DNA of 64,000 nt from Lytechinus variegatus (taxonomy: Eukaryota > Echinodermata > Echinoidea > Temnopleuroida > Toxopneustidae), in contig NC_054740.1 of assembly GCF_018143015.1 (NCBI RefSeq), positions 70,581,356 to 70,645,355 of the forward strand, written 5' to 3'. Of the stretch, positions 47,472 through 59,423 are shown piece by piece. The notes under the pieces are model-generated. The model saw only the letters and a program-made list of their open reading frames with translations. It had not been told where the DNA came from and searched no databases. The first letter of the stretch is position 1, and each line of letters opens with the position of its first letter. Both the position numbers and the translations under genes were made by a program.

Positions 47472-47843
47472 TATATTTACACTAATGCTCTCAGACAGGA
47501 AACATTAAATGTCCAAACAAGTCTGGACAGGAAAGAATAATCGTATTCTTTTTTTCTGTTTTATTCTTTTCTCTTTTATCTCTTTCTCTTTGACTGTTTT
47601 TCTTACTCATCAACAATTGAAGTTCATCTTCATCATTTCTTTAAACTTTGTATTTCTATCAAAATTTTCAATACTTATTTAACCTTATCAGAGTTGCTTT
47701 CATTTGGTTATCAATCCTATTCAATTTGGTATCATTCTGTCACGCATGCAATGATCATCTGCACTCTTCATGTATATGCACACTCTTGTCCTATTGTGAG
47801 AATTTAGTAATAATCATATAGCATGAAACATGCATTTCATAAT

Positions 47844-47982
47844 CAGGGGGCCGCGGAACTGTTTTCAAAGTGGGGGGGGGCTGAGACAAAAGTGGGAGGG
47901 CTGACCATGCTAAAAATCACAATCATATAGTCATCTTTACGTTTTTGTACACGGTTTTTGAAAAAAGTTCCGCGGCGCCCAG
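47844..47982. mobile_element. 5-bp-TSD MITE (CCGCGG family)
   Basis: It starts CAGGGGGCCGCGGAACTG and ends AAAAGTTCCGCGGCGCCCAG. Flanks ATAAT and TAAAT match at four of five positions. It shares TGACCATGCTAAAAATCACA and TTTTTGTACACGGTTTTTGA with its sister copies. Confidence 0.75.
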
Positions 47983-48042
47983 TAAATGATAGAAGAATGG
48001 CACAGAACACAACACATTTAGATTCAAACTATTGATTTGCAT

Positions 48043-48300
48043 TCACACTCTAATTCACTCACTAATAAAGAAGAATTCATTGATTTAAAATAACTCTGGA
48101 TCAGCTGTGATTACTAATCAATCTACCACTTGATTTAGAGTTGGACCTTAAGGGTTTTGATTTAAAGCATATAGATTCGATCTTTTTTTCTTTGAGATTT
48201 AAAAGTAAGTAATCAAGATTCAAATCAAGTCCAGAGTATGATCGACCACAAATTACAGCCGATCTGAATTTATTGTAAATCTCTATACAGAATTAGAGTT
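48043..48300. mobile_element. Diverged relative of the CACTCTAAATTCC MITE
   Basis: It carries CACACTCTAATTCAC near the left and AGAATTAGAGT near the right, with AACTCTGGATCAGCTGTGAT and TTACAGCCGATCTGAATTTA as inner inverted blocks, in the same order as 47253-47471. Older and more diverged; boundaries approximate. Confidence 0.6.
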
Positions 48301-49163
48301 TCCACAGAGGATTTATTTCTACTGTATCCTGTTTTCTGAGAACAATCTAGCATTTCTTTGCCTTTTATCAATTTCTTTTTTTTTACATGACCCATCCTTC
48401 AGATGAAACAAGCTAAATTTCTTTGAATCCTTGTAAAGTTTTCAGTTGATATATGTATTCATATGTAATGCCAGCACTCTCTTTAATCTAAACTGTCATG
48501 CAACCATGTATCGACAATATATTATTGCTTGTTGATTAGTTTCATTGTATCTCTTATTTACATTTAACAATGGCTACTATAGTATTTGACAATTAAGAAG
48601 GAAATTTACCAAAACATCAGGTTTTAACTTATTCAGTGAGTCTGTACAGAATTAAATCGTCTCAATGAAAATAATTTAAAAATGAATAAAAACTCAGAAT
48701 TGATAATATCTTCATTGCCCAAAGCATTTGGACTTAAATAATTACCCAGTGAAAATTCAATAATCCAAGTTGGTTTTATGTAATTCCTTCAAAAGAATTG
48801 TTTTTTAAACTTTACATACAAACTTATTTGTATAATATATAATTGGTGAACTGTTCAAGCATTGTATCTCAAATTCAACAAATTTGAGGACTTCCCAGAA
48901 ATGGCTTTGATTTACAATTCTGGCAATGCTGCCAATACTGTCTGAAAACAGAGAACTCTTTCTAGGCAAGAAAGGGTTGCTACTTTAACTTGCATGTCTT
49001 GATTCATGTACATGGTTTTACCAGTCCACCCTCAAAATAAAAGCTAACATCCATTGATATTCTTGGTGTGAATAGTCTGATGTGTCAAGCTTACCCCTAC
49101 TTAGTTAGAATGTATCTTTTGGAGATGAATATTAAAACAAGTTTTAAATTAATTTGTTGACAG

Positions 49164-49279
49164 TCTTACAGTCGACTTGCTTTGAACATGAATGAGAAGA
49201 GCCTTGGTAGTGATCAGGCCGAACAGATAGCCCAGGCCTTGCTCGAAGACCCCAAGTACAAATCTATTGAATATCTTCT
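49164..49279 (+). CDS. ERICH3: ERICH3-like exon 12, start of the LRR region
   Basis: Acceptor ttaatttgttgacag, donor TATCTTCT|gtaagt; entry phase 0 (matching exon 11), exit phase 2 (matching exon 13). It encodes SYSRLALNMNEKSLGSDQAE then QIAQALLEDPKYKSIEYLL, i.e. one LRR and the start of the next. A downstream ATG at 49188 could start a separate LRR gene, but it would cut into this first repeat, which favours continuity with ERICH3. Confidence 0.8.
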
Positions 49280-50221
49280 GTAAGTTCAGAACAATTTTCA
49301 ATTATTCGTTGTAGATTAGAACATTCTTTATTTTCTTTATTCTTTATTTTCTCCCCATTTTTTCACCAAAACTTATTTTTTGAGAGACTTCATGATTGAT
49401 AGAAAGTTGCAAACTCCGAATTAAATCTCTCAATGGATTTTAAAATGCAAGTTTGTTTGATTATATCATGCATTTTCTGTGTGTTTTCTTTTTAAATTGG
49501 GTGAAGTTTATGTATCTTCAATGGTTTAATAAGAAGAGTGAACTTATTTTCATTAACTTTTTTTTAAGTTACATTTTGACAGAGTGACAAATATGGATCA
49601 GTTTGATAGCAGATGCTAAGCAAAGACTTTATCTTTACTAAAGAAAGTCAAAACAAAAGAATGTAGAAATATGATTGAGCACTTCCATTTGTTTGCTGTG
49701 TGGAGGAAACATGTATATTAACCCTTTTTTCAATAAATGCTGTTTTGAGATTTCTTCGTGAGATAAAGCTCATTTATTCACCTTTTTGCCATGAGTCATG
49801 TTATCATTTGTGCATGCTAACTGTATGATTTTCATATTCCATGTAGCATATTTGCAATTGAGATTGCTTCGTAAAAAGGCATCCATTCAATGTGTTAATT
49901 CAAAATACAAATGTTTTTTTGACCAATATCAGTTGTCTTCTAAGTTGCATTTTTTCATATCCAATGGAAGTTTATCTACATAAGTGCCTGAATCAGGGTA
50001 TTCATGTATGTAAGTTATAGATTTTGTACTTCTGTACAGAAGTCATGTTTACATTGATCTCCATGCATGATGTTGATGTGATTTACACACTTGTATTGAT
50101 GTCATGAAGTAATATTCGTTAAGCGTTTGCCTAGATGAACTGCCTTGACAAAAAATGACGAAGAGAAAAATATGACTTGTGTCTTAAATGCTAACTTATT
50201 CCATTTCTATTCCCACCTCAG
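49280..50221. other. Intron 12
   Basis: AT-rich with short ORFs only. It ends in ttctattcccacctcag. Confidence 0.65.
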
Positions 50222-50777
50222 GCTCCGCGCTAATCCACTAGAGGACAAAGGTATATCAGCCATCATGCAATCCTTGATAACCCTACACCATCAGATCCCT
50301 GAGGCAACCGAAGATGCGGAGGAACAACCTAAGACAGGGATCAAGTTGACACACCTCGACCTAGGAGACACCAAGATTACTAATAAGGGAGCTGTGGATG
50401 TTGCAGACTTCCTCAAACTACCTACAAACATCACCAACGTCAACCTCAGTGACAACTCCCTGGGACGGTCTGGTTGCAAGGCCCTCGCCGCTGGCCTCAG
50501 ATGCAACAAGAGCCTGTCAACTCTCAGTATAGAGTATGCAAGTCTGGGAGACAGTGGTTGCAGGGAGATCATTGAGGCGATACGTGACCATCCCACGCTT
50601 CGTGAGCTGAATCTGGAAGGGAATGGTATCACCGATGAGAGCGCCCGTGCCCTTCTGCAGCTGGTGAAGGATAACAGTGTCTTGACCTCAATCAACTTCG
50701 TAAGGGATAATCAAGTCACACAAGAACTGGCTGAAGAGATTGAGGAGATCTTGAAAACTGGAGAGTTCATCTGGTAA
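50222..50777 (+). CDS. ERICH3: ERICH3-like exon 13, leucine-rich repeats and stop
   Basis: Entry phase 2; stop TAA ends at 50777. Residues 1078-1262 hold RNase-inhibitor-type LRRs of about 28 residues: LLRANPLEDKGISAIMQSL, LTHLDLGDTKITNKGAVDVA, VNLSDNSLGRSGCKALAAGL, LSIEYASLGDSGCREIIEAI, LRELNLEGNGITDESARALL, then a degenerate last unit ending KTGEFIW. With exon 12 that makes about seven repeats, an open arc suited to protein binding. Composition is clearly coding. If translated alone it would be a small LRRC34/LRRC74-like protein, the main alternative to the fusion. Confidence 0.9.
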
Positions 50778-52000
50778 CTGATTATTACAGGATTGCTATC
50801 GACCTCATTCATGTGCGAATGTTACCTGCTCAAAAGCTGTTGTAAATGTCAAGACAAAAAAAGCTGAATATCCAGACAAGAAACATTGTCTGTGAGCAAC
50901 ACATGCACTTAAAGAGAAGTGAATAGTTGCCTGCACAGTATGCAAATTATGATAAAGGCACATATGTCAGAGAACACTTCCTTTAGCTGCCATTAGTTTT
51001 TATTGTCTCTGACATCATTTGTTGGTCTTGGCAAATTGGTCCTCAATTTAATAGCATTTTCATATCTTATGAAGATAGTGTATAGGCCTACTATCACAGA
51101 TGGTGACAATATTTCATCCCATTATTTTAGACTTAGTTGGTTGCAGGCTTGCAGAATTATTGAGTCTGTCTCTCAGAAGATGACAAACAACTTTACAATG
51201 TCAAAGAATTTGAGAGGGAGGTGATCTTTGAAGGGTTTGATGATGGTATGGATAACATATGGGGAGGTTTTATGGCTCACCTGGTGTTGGGTACCGAAAA
51301 GGACGGTGGAATAAAGTCCCTCAGTGATGGACTGTCAAGCTTATTGGAGTGTCAAGCCTCATCACCTCTTCAACTGCTTTTAGCTGTCATCAGGGGACCG
51401 ATTCATGAAAGATGTCAGCACTGGCAATGTGTCTTTGTCTGACAGTTACCATAGTAACAGTAAGAAGCCAGTGCCTCTCTGTCAATCAAAAGCTAGGATT
51501 TCACTGAAATAGTCAGCTCTGACAATTTAGTCAGTGCTAACAACTTTCATGAAACATCCCCCTGGTCTACAGTTCTTTCAAAGCTTTACCCAATCTCGCA
51601 AAGTAATTCTCTCTTCTCTCTCCCAGTATTTTTTGCTTTTGTGTCTCTCACTCCTCTCCATTGCTTTCTTTTTCATTTCTCATTTGTTATTTTTATTCTG
51701 CCATAGTGCTTCCCAGTACTAACTACACAAGGAATCATAAACCTCAACATTAACATGAGGGTATACATATATATTTTTACTACGTCCAAGTTATTTTTGT
51801 ATGTTTAATGAAACTGTAATGACTTACAAGTACTGACTGAAAATCGTTGGACCATGTAAGGCCTTTTGACCTGATGTAATCTAGCGTATACATGTAATTT
51901 TAGAGTGCAATTTCTGTATCATAAACCTGTCTGAGTATTTGGGGGGGATTCTGAGTTAGAATATTATATATGTTCATAGGTTGATGTGTGTATTTGTTTA
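50778..52000. other. Downstream region and probable 3' UTR of the ERICH3-like gene
   Basis: The first canonical AATAAA after the stop is at 51310-51315, with others much further on (for example 54026-54031). A MITE sits at 51391-51564. Small ORFs here are unsupported. The true 3' end cannot be fixed from sequence. Confidence 0.4.
51391..51564. mobile_element. TTTCATGAAAGATGTCAGCACTG-family MITE, copy 2
   Basis: It begins CAGGGGACCGATTCATGAAA and ends CATGAAACATCCCCCTG. Its reverse complement is colinear with 2602-2770 (TTTCATGAAAG, CAGCACTGAC, TTTCAGTGAAATCC, TTTTGATTG, GAGGCACTG, TGTTACTATGGTAACTGTC). It is the better-preserved of the two. Confidence 0.7.
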
Positions 52001-54092
52001 AAGGATTTCAGGCATAATTTTTAATACTAATCAAATGGAAAAATAGCATGTTCAGTTTGATGTGATTATCATCAAGGTTCTATTTTAAGTAGAATTTAAT
52101 TGCAATTCAAATTGAAACTTCGCAGTTGTGATTGATGATGAGTTAAGAATATACTGTAGGTTAGATCGGGAACGTGTTCTCCCTTTCATGTCCCCGATGA
52201 GATACAGATAAAATCAACCTGTATATATATATAGAGAGAGGGAAATCTGTAGTTTTTTTTAATGCTACCATATATTATTATGTATGATCATTTCAGAGAG
52301 ACTCTTCTCTATCCTGTCTCATTGAGAGGGAGAAGAGGAGAGAGGTAGAAAGAGGGGGGGGGGGGTGAATGAAAGAGAGTGAAAGAGAATGAGAAGGATT
52401 AATTATCAAACCTTGACTCGTTGACCAATAGTATTTGATATCAGATTTCATCTATATATTTTATCTTGATATAGCTTTGTCTTGAAAACTAAAATAACAA
52501 GTACATCTATGTTTGCCTATGAATTAACAAACGATTCCTTTGATTGTGTGTGTGATAGCATAAAGTACTTCACACTCTTTCCACCTTGAAACTAAGAACC
52601 ATATATTGTAAAGAGGTATCTCCTTTATTGTAAAATGAAATTAAACAAAATATATTTTAATGTAGTTGTGAGATAATTGCTTGGGCATTTTCTGTACAGG
52701 TATAGAGAATATGTATTTTTCAATTGTACTTTATCCTCTTGATTTCTTTTATTCATAAATGACTATATTCACTTTCATATTCATCAGCAGTTGCAAGTAG
52801 TATGTACATATAATGATTGTTATTTGTTAATTATGAATGCATATAAACATACTTGGATAATTGTTATTACAATATTTTATTGAAAGAGATTGGTGATATA
52901 GAGAAAGGTTGCTACATGTTAATCAACTAAATGAAGCTGTAAGTATGGTGTGTTTAGTTTGTATATTTGTATATATTGAAGCTTGTACACATCTGGTATA
53001 GAAATTGAAGTCATCATTAGTTGTATGCGGCCAAACAAAATTCTTCACACATTGTATGGCTTTGCAAGATATTGAAATATTTTTTTCTATAAATTTTACT
53101 GAGGAGTGTTTAGTTTTACAATATTCAAGCATGCTTTATATTAACCATAATGTTCCCACTGGAAGAAGAATGTGCAGAAATGCAGTCAGAATTAAATTCT
53201 CTCTTTTCTTTTACGACACATTAAACAATCGAATGCATTCCAGAAATTTGGACCAATTTATGGGTCCAGATCCAATATTTTGCTTGAAAAAAGCTTGATG
53301 TACATTGAAAGAAGGTAACATTATACTGCATATGGAGAGCATTCTAAATGTACTCTTAATGAAAAATAGTATTCAAACAACATTCCAACAACAATAATTC
53401 AAAACAATTTGATTTCATTGAAAGCATAATTGAGATTGTTCAAAAAAAAATTTCAAAACTTAAATCCATCATTCTGGATATTTCTGCCTAGTTTCTGCTA
53501 ATTCTGAATTGATGTTATGACTGAGCTTACTATAGAACACAACCTAATAATGCAGCATTTATGTGTAATGTGTGTGTGATTTTAGTATGCTGCATAATGC
53601 GTGATCATTATGCTTTTGATGAACATTTTCTTCAAAGTTGTCATTATTAGTTGGTGTGAATTTGATTATAAGAATGTTAAGAACTTGATATTTTGGATCA
53701 ATTGTATGATTCTGACAAGTACCTGTGTATTTTTAATTGTTCATATGTATATTCTAGTATTATTTTTGTTAGTAAAGCAAAGAAATTGAATACTAGTACA
53801 TGTTTATAAAAATTTTGAGAGATGTGGGGATTTAACATCGTACATGAAGTGAAATCATTTTGGGAGGCTAATATACAAATATGAATATGTTTTATTGAAG
53901 TTGTTCAGCTTAAGGCAATTGAATGATTTATCAAATAGATATTATAAATTGATTATCATAGTAAGCTGTTTTAAGCTATCATGCTTGTGTCTATCTGTGT
54001 ATGTATCTGGCGATTTGAATGAAAAAATAAAAGTCAAAGATTGGAAGAAATATGCCTATTTGTGTACAGCAGTTTGATCAAAATCCACAACT
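52001..54092. other. AT-rich intergenic DNA, no gene seen
   Basis: It contains a TATATA/GAGAGA stretch at 52219-52241 and a GAGA/poly-G tract at 52322-52364. ORFs of 60-97 codons lack features of genes. Confidence 0.5.
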
Positions 54093-54100
54093 GCACATAC

Positions 54101-54198
54101 CAGTGGCGGACCGTGACCTGGAGGAGACAATTGAGTGGAGGGGCACTGTATCGTTTGTAAACAATGCTTTGTCTCCTCCGGGTCACGGTCCGCCACTG
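54101..54198. mobile_element. 98-bp hAT-like MITE with 30-bp inverted termini
   Basis: The first 30 bases (CAGTGGCGGACCGTGACC, then GGAGGAGACAA) are repeated inverted at the right end with one mismatch. The flanks GCACATAC (54093-54100) and GCACACAC (54199-54206) match at seven of eight bases. A CAGTG terminus and 8-bp duplication are typical of hAT elements. At this size only the termini remain. Confidence 0.85.
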
Positions 54199-55500
54199 GC
54201 ACACACTGTAACTAATACCTGATGGCACAAACTGGATGATATTGTATTATCAATGTATTACTTTAGAAGCACAGTATCCTAATCACCCTTTGGAGTTAAT
54301 AATCACTTTTTTTTCTAAATTAATCTTAATGCAAGTCCTACTCTGTAAGCCTGCTTGAGTTTGGTAGTCACTTGATATTTCCATACATGCACCAAAATGT
54401 TGCTTTTGTTACAACTCTGATAGTACACTGATTTGTAATGGGCTGTAATTGACCGTTGAGTTGTTTGACAAAGTTACTGGTCAAACTGAAGCATTACTCA
54501 ACTGACATTTATGGTTCACTGTCTATCTGTCATTAAGTATGAAAATATACTTCAAGATTACTCTCATCTCTTCATGCATTCAATTGAAAAAAGGCAATTA
54601 ATTCAAATATGATGGGATGATGTCAAAACTCATATTCATATGTCATTTTGGGATAGTTCAGGCTTTTGAAAAATGGCAATGTCTCTCTATATGTCATCTC
54701 ATATGAAAATGCACAATGCATGCCTAGTGTACTGTGTTTGAAAAATAAAATATCTTGATACATTAAAGCTAATTTCTTATACATGTATGAAACTCATGCT
54801 ATTCATATTAACAGTTGTATACATTACCCTTTATATTTTTCAAATCAAGTTCATACAAAATACCTTCTAAGTTCCGATGGTGCCTTATGAATAATATTCA
54901 TATTTCTTTTCTGCTCAGAAAAGAAATATGAATATTATTGATATTATTCAAATTCTGTGAAATAAATTTTTTTGACAAGGGATGTCTAAAGTTGGAATGA
55001 CATGGCTTATAGAATTTTCAGAACAATTTCTGAAAACAGAGTGATCCCTTTCAGTAAATGTAAATTACTGTATTAGCATTTCCCTCCTTTCTCATGCAGG
55101 TTGCCTCTATTTTCATTATAAGATTGACATAACCATACAAGTGTAAGATTTTTATTGCAATGAGTTTTTATGCTTCTTTCTTTTATGCAAGCTCTGTACT
55201 AAACACTGCTTTACAGTTTGAATTATGTGACATTTCTAATGCAAAACGTGCACTTATTAATTTATCCGTCCAACTACTGTCTCACAATATATTTCGTCTT
55301 TCTGTGTTTATTTTCTCACAAGCGAATTTGTTATTAGAGCATAGTGATCAAAGTATAATAAATTAGAACAAAATGTCATATAATTGTCTTTGTTTATTTG
55401 CACGTCTTCTGTATACTTTCTATGCATAATGATGATCTTTATGCAAATTGACCTACTTTCAAGTAAACGGTGTAAAAGGAGAGTTAAGAGTTGAGATGCA
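54199..55500. other. AT-rich intergenic DNA with one perfect palindrome
   Basis: No gene was seen. The notable feature is the perfect hairpin at 54890-54939, listed separately. Confidence 0.5.
54890..54939. repeat. Perfect 24-bp inverted repeat with 2-nt spacer
   Basis: The left arm AATAATATTCATATTTCTTT plus TCTG is followed by CT and then its exact complement CAGAAAAGAAATATGAATAT plus TATT. No mismatch is seen in 24 paired positions. It could extrude as a cruciform or be the fold of a small transcript; no evidence of either. Confidence 0.95.
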
Positions 55501-57328
55501 GACAATATGGTTGGCCTAAAGGCTGGTGTAAACGAAATAGAACAGATGCCATTTCATAATGACTTTACTATTAGCCAATCAGATTGCAGGATTTCCATAG
55601 ATTTTTACTGTTATTGCAAATTTGTTATCATAACAAGTTTTATGAAACTGGTCCCAGGGGTAATCATGGCGGTAACGAGCCAAGGCGTCGATGGGGGGGG
55701 GGGGGGCGGCAATCACCTCCATGGAAATATTTAGGGTGAAAACATTTTGTCCCCGCTCCCCCCAAAATATTGACAACTTGAAAAAATTAATAAAAGCAAT
55801 GCAAATATATATGTTTTTCAGCATTATAAAGCACCGTAAAACCACGAAACAAAATTTTCAAATTTTCGGCGGATATGTATTCTGTATTATAATTTGCAGA
55901 AAAGTTTGGACATTTTTTTTTATCCCGCCCCTCCATCCGAAACATGGATCGATTCCCCTGGCGACAAGGCTGTGGAGAGAGGGAGAGAGACTTGGAATTT
56001 TCGAAGTTTTACCAAATAAAGATCCAAACAATTTTTGGCTATTTATATCTAAAAAAATAGGAAAGAGCGAGGAAAAGAAAAGAATGAGAGAATCAAATTT
56101 CAAAGTTTTTCATCCACTGGAAATCCATATAATTTGGAATATTAAAAAAAAGAGGGAGTGAAGAGAGGGTGGGAGGGTCTCGGAGAGAAAAGCGAGGAAG
56201 ATATTATAATATTATAGAGGGGAACAGAGCGAGAAGGCGAAATAAGGGGAAGATGAAATTAAACCAAGGAATTTATATTTGCTCATTATTTTGGAGATTG
56301 AAATGCAATTTTCTTTTTCGCTTTCTACACCAAGAATGATATTTGTTAAACCCAACCAATGAATGGTGGTGATGAATAATACGCTTTTTTTGTTATTACC
56401 AGAAATGTCGGCTTAAAAACGTTATATTCGGCTTTGCAGGTCTGTGCTTATGGTAACGTCTTAACCTGGGCTTAACCAGAGGAAATAATCATAGTAATCC
56501 AGCTTTACGGTCATTTTCTAGTACTACAGGGTGTAATACAAAAACAAAAACCTCAACATTTTACATGATTCTTATGACAAAAGCATTGTCTATGGTTATG
56601 AGGCATTATCATTATTACATGTGTCTAGAAGGGCACACTGATAGGGTATTAACTTATTGGGATTTCCATATTCCATATATTATCGATGCATGCACAATTC
56701 AAAGGTTACCTTTTCCAAGTAAAACAATTGATAACTTTTAAACAAAATAATTTCCTCATGAAAGCTTAAACGTTAAACATATAAAATGTCATTATCTGCA
56801 TTACAAAACTAGCAACACAATGCAAGATGACGAAAGGGGAAAAAATAAGTGGCGAGTGGTGCTGCTAAAAGCCGCTAAAAGGCAACTCCTTTTTTTCCCC
56901 AAAGACGTCGACGATGCTTGAGTGTCTGAAAGGAGACCCTTTACGACTTTTCTGGACACAGGTGCGTTGCAAGCTATGCAGAGAGGGGCAATCCCCCCCC
57001 CCCCCTCCAGATCGACTCTTCTGTTAACCTTTTTGATCTGTAGTAGAAGTGAACCAACTTATATTTTTGCTTTTAAATAGATAGTACTAAAAAGTATGAT
57101 TTTTTTCTTTTGAAAATTGGTGTTCAATGATCCGTGACGGGATCCGTGGTGATCCAACAAACCTCAACAATTAGGTAGTCCTTTATCATCCATATCCCAA
57201 AGTTTTTATATTATTGAAAGACTATTATTTTCATAACTTGTCACTGATTTAATATCTTTCTAATTAAGGATAAATGATGGGTTCCCCCTTTTTTTTTGGA
57301 CACCCAGAATAATAGAATCCATAATCTA
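55501..57328. other. Repeat-rich intergenic DNA
   Basis: It includes MITE-like debris at 55509-55665 (ends GTTTTATGAAACTGGTCCC) and a poly-G run at 55692-55706. A block with CCGAAACATGGATCGATTC near 55938 gives a 156-codon ORF without motifs. A poly-C run lies at 56993-57005. No gene is supported. Confidence 0.4.
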
Positions 57329-58287
57329 CAGTGTGTATCAAAAAATGGTTTACACTTAGAAAAAATCCTGTAAAAATTTACAGTTGTAATATCCTGAACA
57401 TTTTTCCACATTTTAACGGATCCATTTAAGCAAATGACGACATAACTGCACAGGAATAATATTTCCGCTTGAGTGAGCATCACTTACTTTTGAAAAGTTA
57501 GTGAAAATTGATTTGCGCAGAACTTTGAAATAGTTATGCAAATAACTGTAGACGTAAATCATGTATTTAGCTTGTAAATTTCATTTAAAGAGTAAAGACA
57601 TCTTTACCCTTTTTTAAACGTGTTGCCTTGCCCAAAACACTTCCAAAAGTGCATTGCGCCCCACCCCACTCCCCCACACACCGAGGCTATCGTGACGATA
57701 TTTGCTTTACACTGAGCAGTGATTTACATGAAACAGCTTAGGCTTCACTTTCATTTTGTTCATCATTGTAAAGCTTGGGAAAAGTGTAGAGAAACAAGTA
57801 TTAATGAAAAATTAAATGTAAACCCACTTTAAATAAACACTTAGTGAAAGAAATGCTGGAGATGTCTGATATAAACTTTTGTTCAGATACAGTTATGTCC
57901 TCAGATCCAGCTGGCACAAAAAGGGTAAATAATGTGCTTACTAAGTCTGTTGAAATTGTAACAAAATGCTTGAATGTATCCGTTTTATTTTCAATTGACC
58001 AAAAGTGCAAGGAACATGTTTGAGAAATGTTTCGCAAGGTAAGTTTAATTTCGCCCGTTCCCCTTGAGACACAGCGTGAGAGCGAGCATTTCTGCGCAAA
58101 CAGATTTCTACGAACTTTACAAAAATGGACAGTGCTCACTCAAGTTTAACATTCTGTCAAAACTTTTACTTTCATTGGATGGATGAGACCCAAACCCAAG
58201 GTTTTATAAGAAAAAATTACTCTCATCTTGTATATTTTTGAATTCCCAGGGCTTTTTCAAAGTGTAAACTTTTTTTGATACGCACTG
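57329..58287. mobile_element. 959-bp Tc1/mariner-like non-autonomous element
   Basis: The termini CAGTGTGTATCAAAAAATGG and TTTTTTTGATACGCACTG form inverted repeats of about 37 bp, each flanked by TA. A subterminal inverted pair (TTGAGTGAGCATCAC near 57470 and GTGCTCACTCAAG near 58131) adds a second layer. The inside has ORFs up to 112 codons without a DDE/D signature, so no transposase is present. Confidence 0.8.
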
Positions 58288-58432
58288 TATAGTTAAGTGC
58301 ACTCAGTGAATAGGACTCTGATATTTGCTCCTTTGATGTAAAACCACTCTGGCTACTCACAGTGATCTAGACCTTTGTTCATGTGTTTACGTTTGGTCAT
58401 TCTGGACGGAACAGGACTTTCTGCAAACAAGC

Positions 58433-58539
58433 ATGATACTGGCAGGGAATGGGATGAGAGTGGCTGTGACCATCGTAATTTGCTTGGTCCTATACGGGAC
58501 AAGAGCGGGGTCAGACGATCCACCGGTTCGATATGATGG
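58433..58539 (+). CDS. First coding exon of a secreted or membrane protein, signal peptide
   Basis: The exon is GC-rich against AT-rich flanks. It begins MILAGNGMRVAVTIVICLVL, a short polar N-terminus followed by a hydrophobic core, then YGTRAGSDDPPVRYD. A signal-peptidase cleavage after the TRA or RAG region is plausible. It ends at a consensus donor (GATGG|gtgagt) in phase 2. No continuing exon is recognisable before the window end, so the rest probably lies beyond 64 kb. The protein family cannot be named from 35 residues. Confidence 0.65.
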
Positions 58540-58859
58540 GTGAGTTGAATAGAACCATGGATTCTACCATAGAACTTATTCGTGTCGACTCATTGTAACA
58601 GATCGCTAAGGATTATTATTCATCCGATGATCATGATAATACTTTCATATATTATATTCCTATATCACCATCCAAAATAGCACATAGGCCTAATAATTTA
58701 ATGTGAATAATTTGAACAATATACAAGAAAGTGAACTAGGCCTACTATATCAATTCGATTCTACTCAATAACAATCGTTCAAATCAGATCTCCACAGTTG
58801 AAACAATATGAACTGCTCGCCTTAATTGATTAGTGAGATATGTATCCTGTTCACGAGTT

Positions 58860-59362
58860 ACTCCAAACATTCCTGTTTAGTCCTTTTCCAGGTCAGTATA
58901 TGCTAAAAAATAGTTTTTACTCGCGCTTGATTAAAAAAGAAAAGAATACTCAGAATATTCAATTTTCAGGTGTAAATAATTACGTGATATATCAAAAAAT
59001 TTGAGCTCGCGCTTCACGCTAACATTGTTCATTTAGGTCTGGTGAGATGCCTTAGAAAAAAAATTAAGATGAACTTAAAATTTCAGACTGAAGTTAGGAC
59101 TAAAAAAAAGAATGCTCAGAATATTCAATTTTCAGGTCTAAATAATTAAGTGATATATCCAAAAAAATTGAGCTCGCGCTTACATTGTTCATTTAGGACT
59201 TGTGAGATGCCTTAGAAAAAAAATAAGATGAACTTAAAACTTCAGACTGAAGTTAGGATTACCCCATCCCCTCTCAAATAAACAGCTATTTTCGGGCCGA
59301 TCGGGAAAACGTGGACAAAAATATTTTCCCGTCCTACTGGCGAAAGCTGGATCCACCCCTGA
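58860..59362. repeat. GC-palindrome array (array 3) ending in a CAGGGGCGGATCC-type MITE terminus
   Basis: Two near-identical units (about 58935-59090 and 59100-59270) share AATACTCAGAATATTCAATT-like, TTTTCAGGT(G/C)TAAATAATTA, GAGCTCGCGCTT and GTGAGATGCCTTAGAAAAAA. Reversed GCGCGAGC cores are present. The block runs into GCTGGATCCACCCCTG at about 59347-59362, a decayed right terminus of the CAGGGGCGGATCC family. The left terminus is not clear. Confidence 0.6.
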
Positions 59363-59423
59363 TCGGTTACAACCAATTATTTCATGTTTTTAAATTACTT
59401 GACTTAGATAAACGATCGAGGGC

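Larger units (their letters stand above)
45878..49163. other. Intron 11, with three MITEs
   Basis: AT-rich, 3.3 kb. It has MITEs at 47253-47471, 47844-47982 and 48043-48300 and a poly-C run at 46379-46389. Small ORFs here are unsupported. Confidence 0.6.
18130..50777 (+). other. ERICH3: Whole-gene span: ERICH3-like gene, 13 coding exons
   Basis: Summing the thirteen exons gives 3789 coding bases and a 1262-residue protein. Layout: residues 1-104, conserved N-terminus; 105-261, Arg/Pro/Ser/Gly-rich linker; about 283-405, DUF4590; about 407-1015, extremely acidic Glu/Asp region; 1016-1039, short linker; 1040-1262, leucine-rich repeats. Every donor and acceptor is GT-AG and every phase matches. 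Human ERICH3, of similar size (about 1.5 thousand residues), has the first four parts but, as far as I know, not the LRRs. ERICH3 has been reported as a primary-cilium protein that affects cilium formation. A ciliary role here is inference by homology. An alternative end in exon 8 predicts a 759-residue form. Confidence 0.85.

Noticed and set aside
49188..50777. A separate small LRR gene starting at the ATG in exon 12
   Set aside because: This start would cut into the first LRR, and the upstream bases of the exon are open, repeat-consistent and in phase with ERICH3. It is kept as an alternative only.
55691..56161. 156-codon ORF
   Set aside because: It begins in a poly-G run, lacks motifs and crosses what look like decayed repeat pieces on an AT-rich background.
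57801..58139. 112-codon minus ORF as a mariner transposase
   Set aside because: No DDE/D-type motifs or helix-turn-helix pattern could be seen and the length is far too short.
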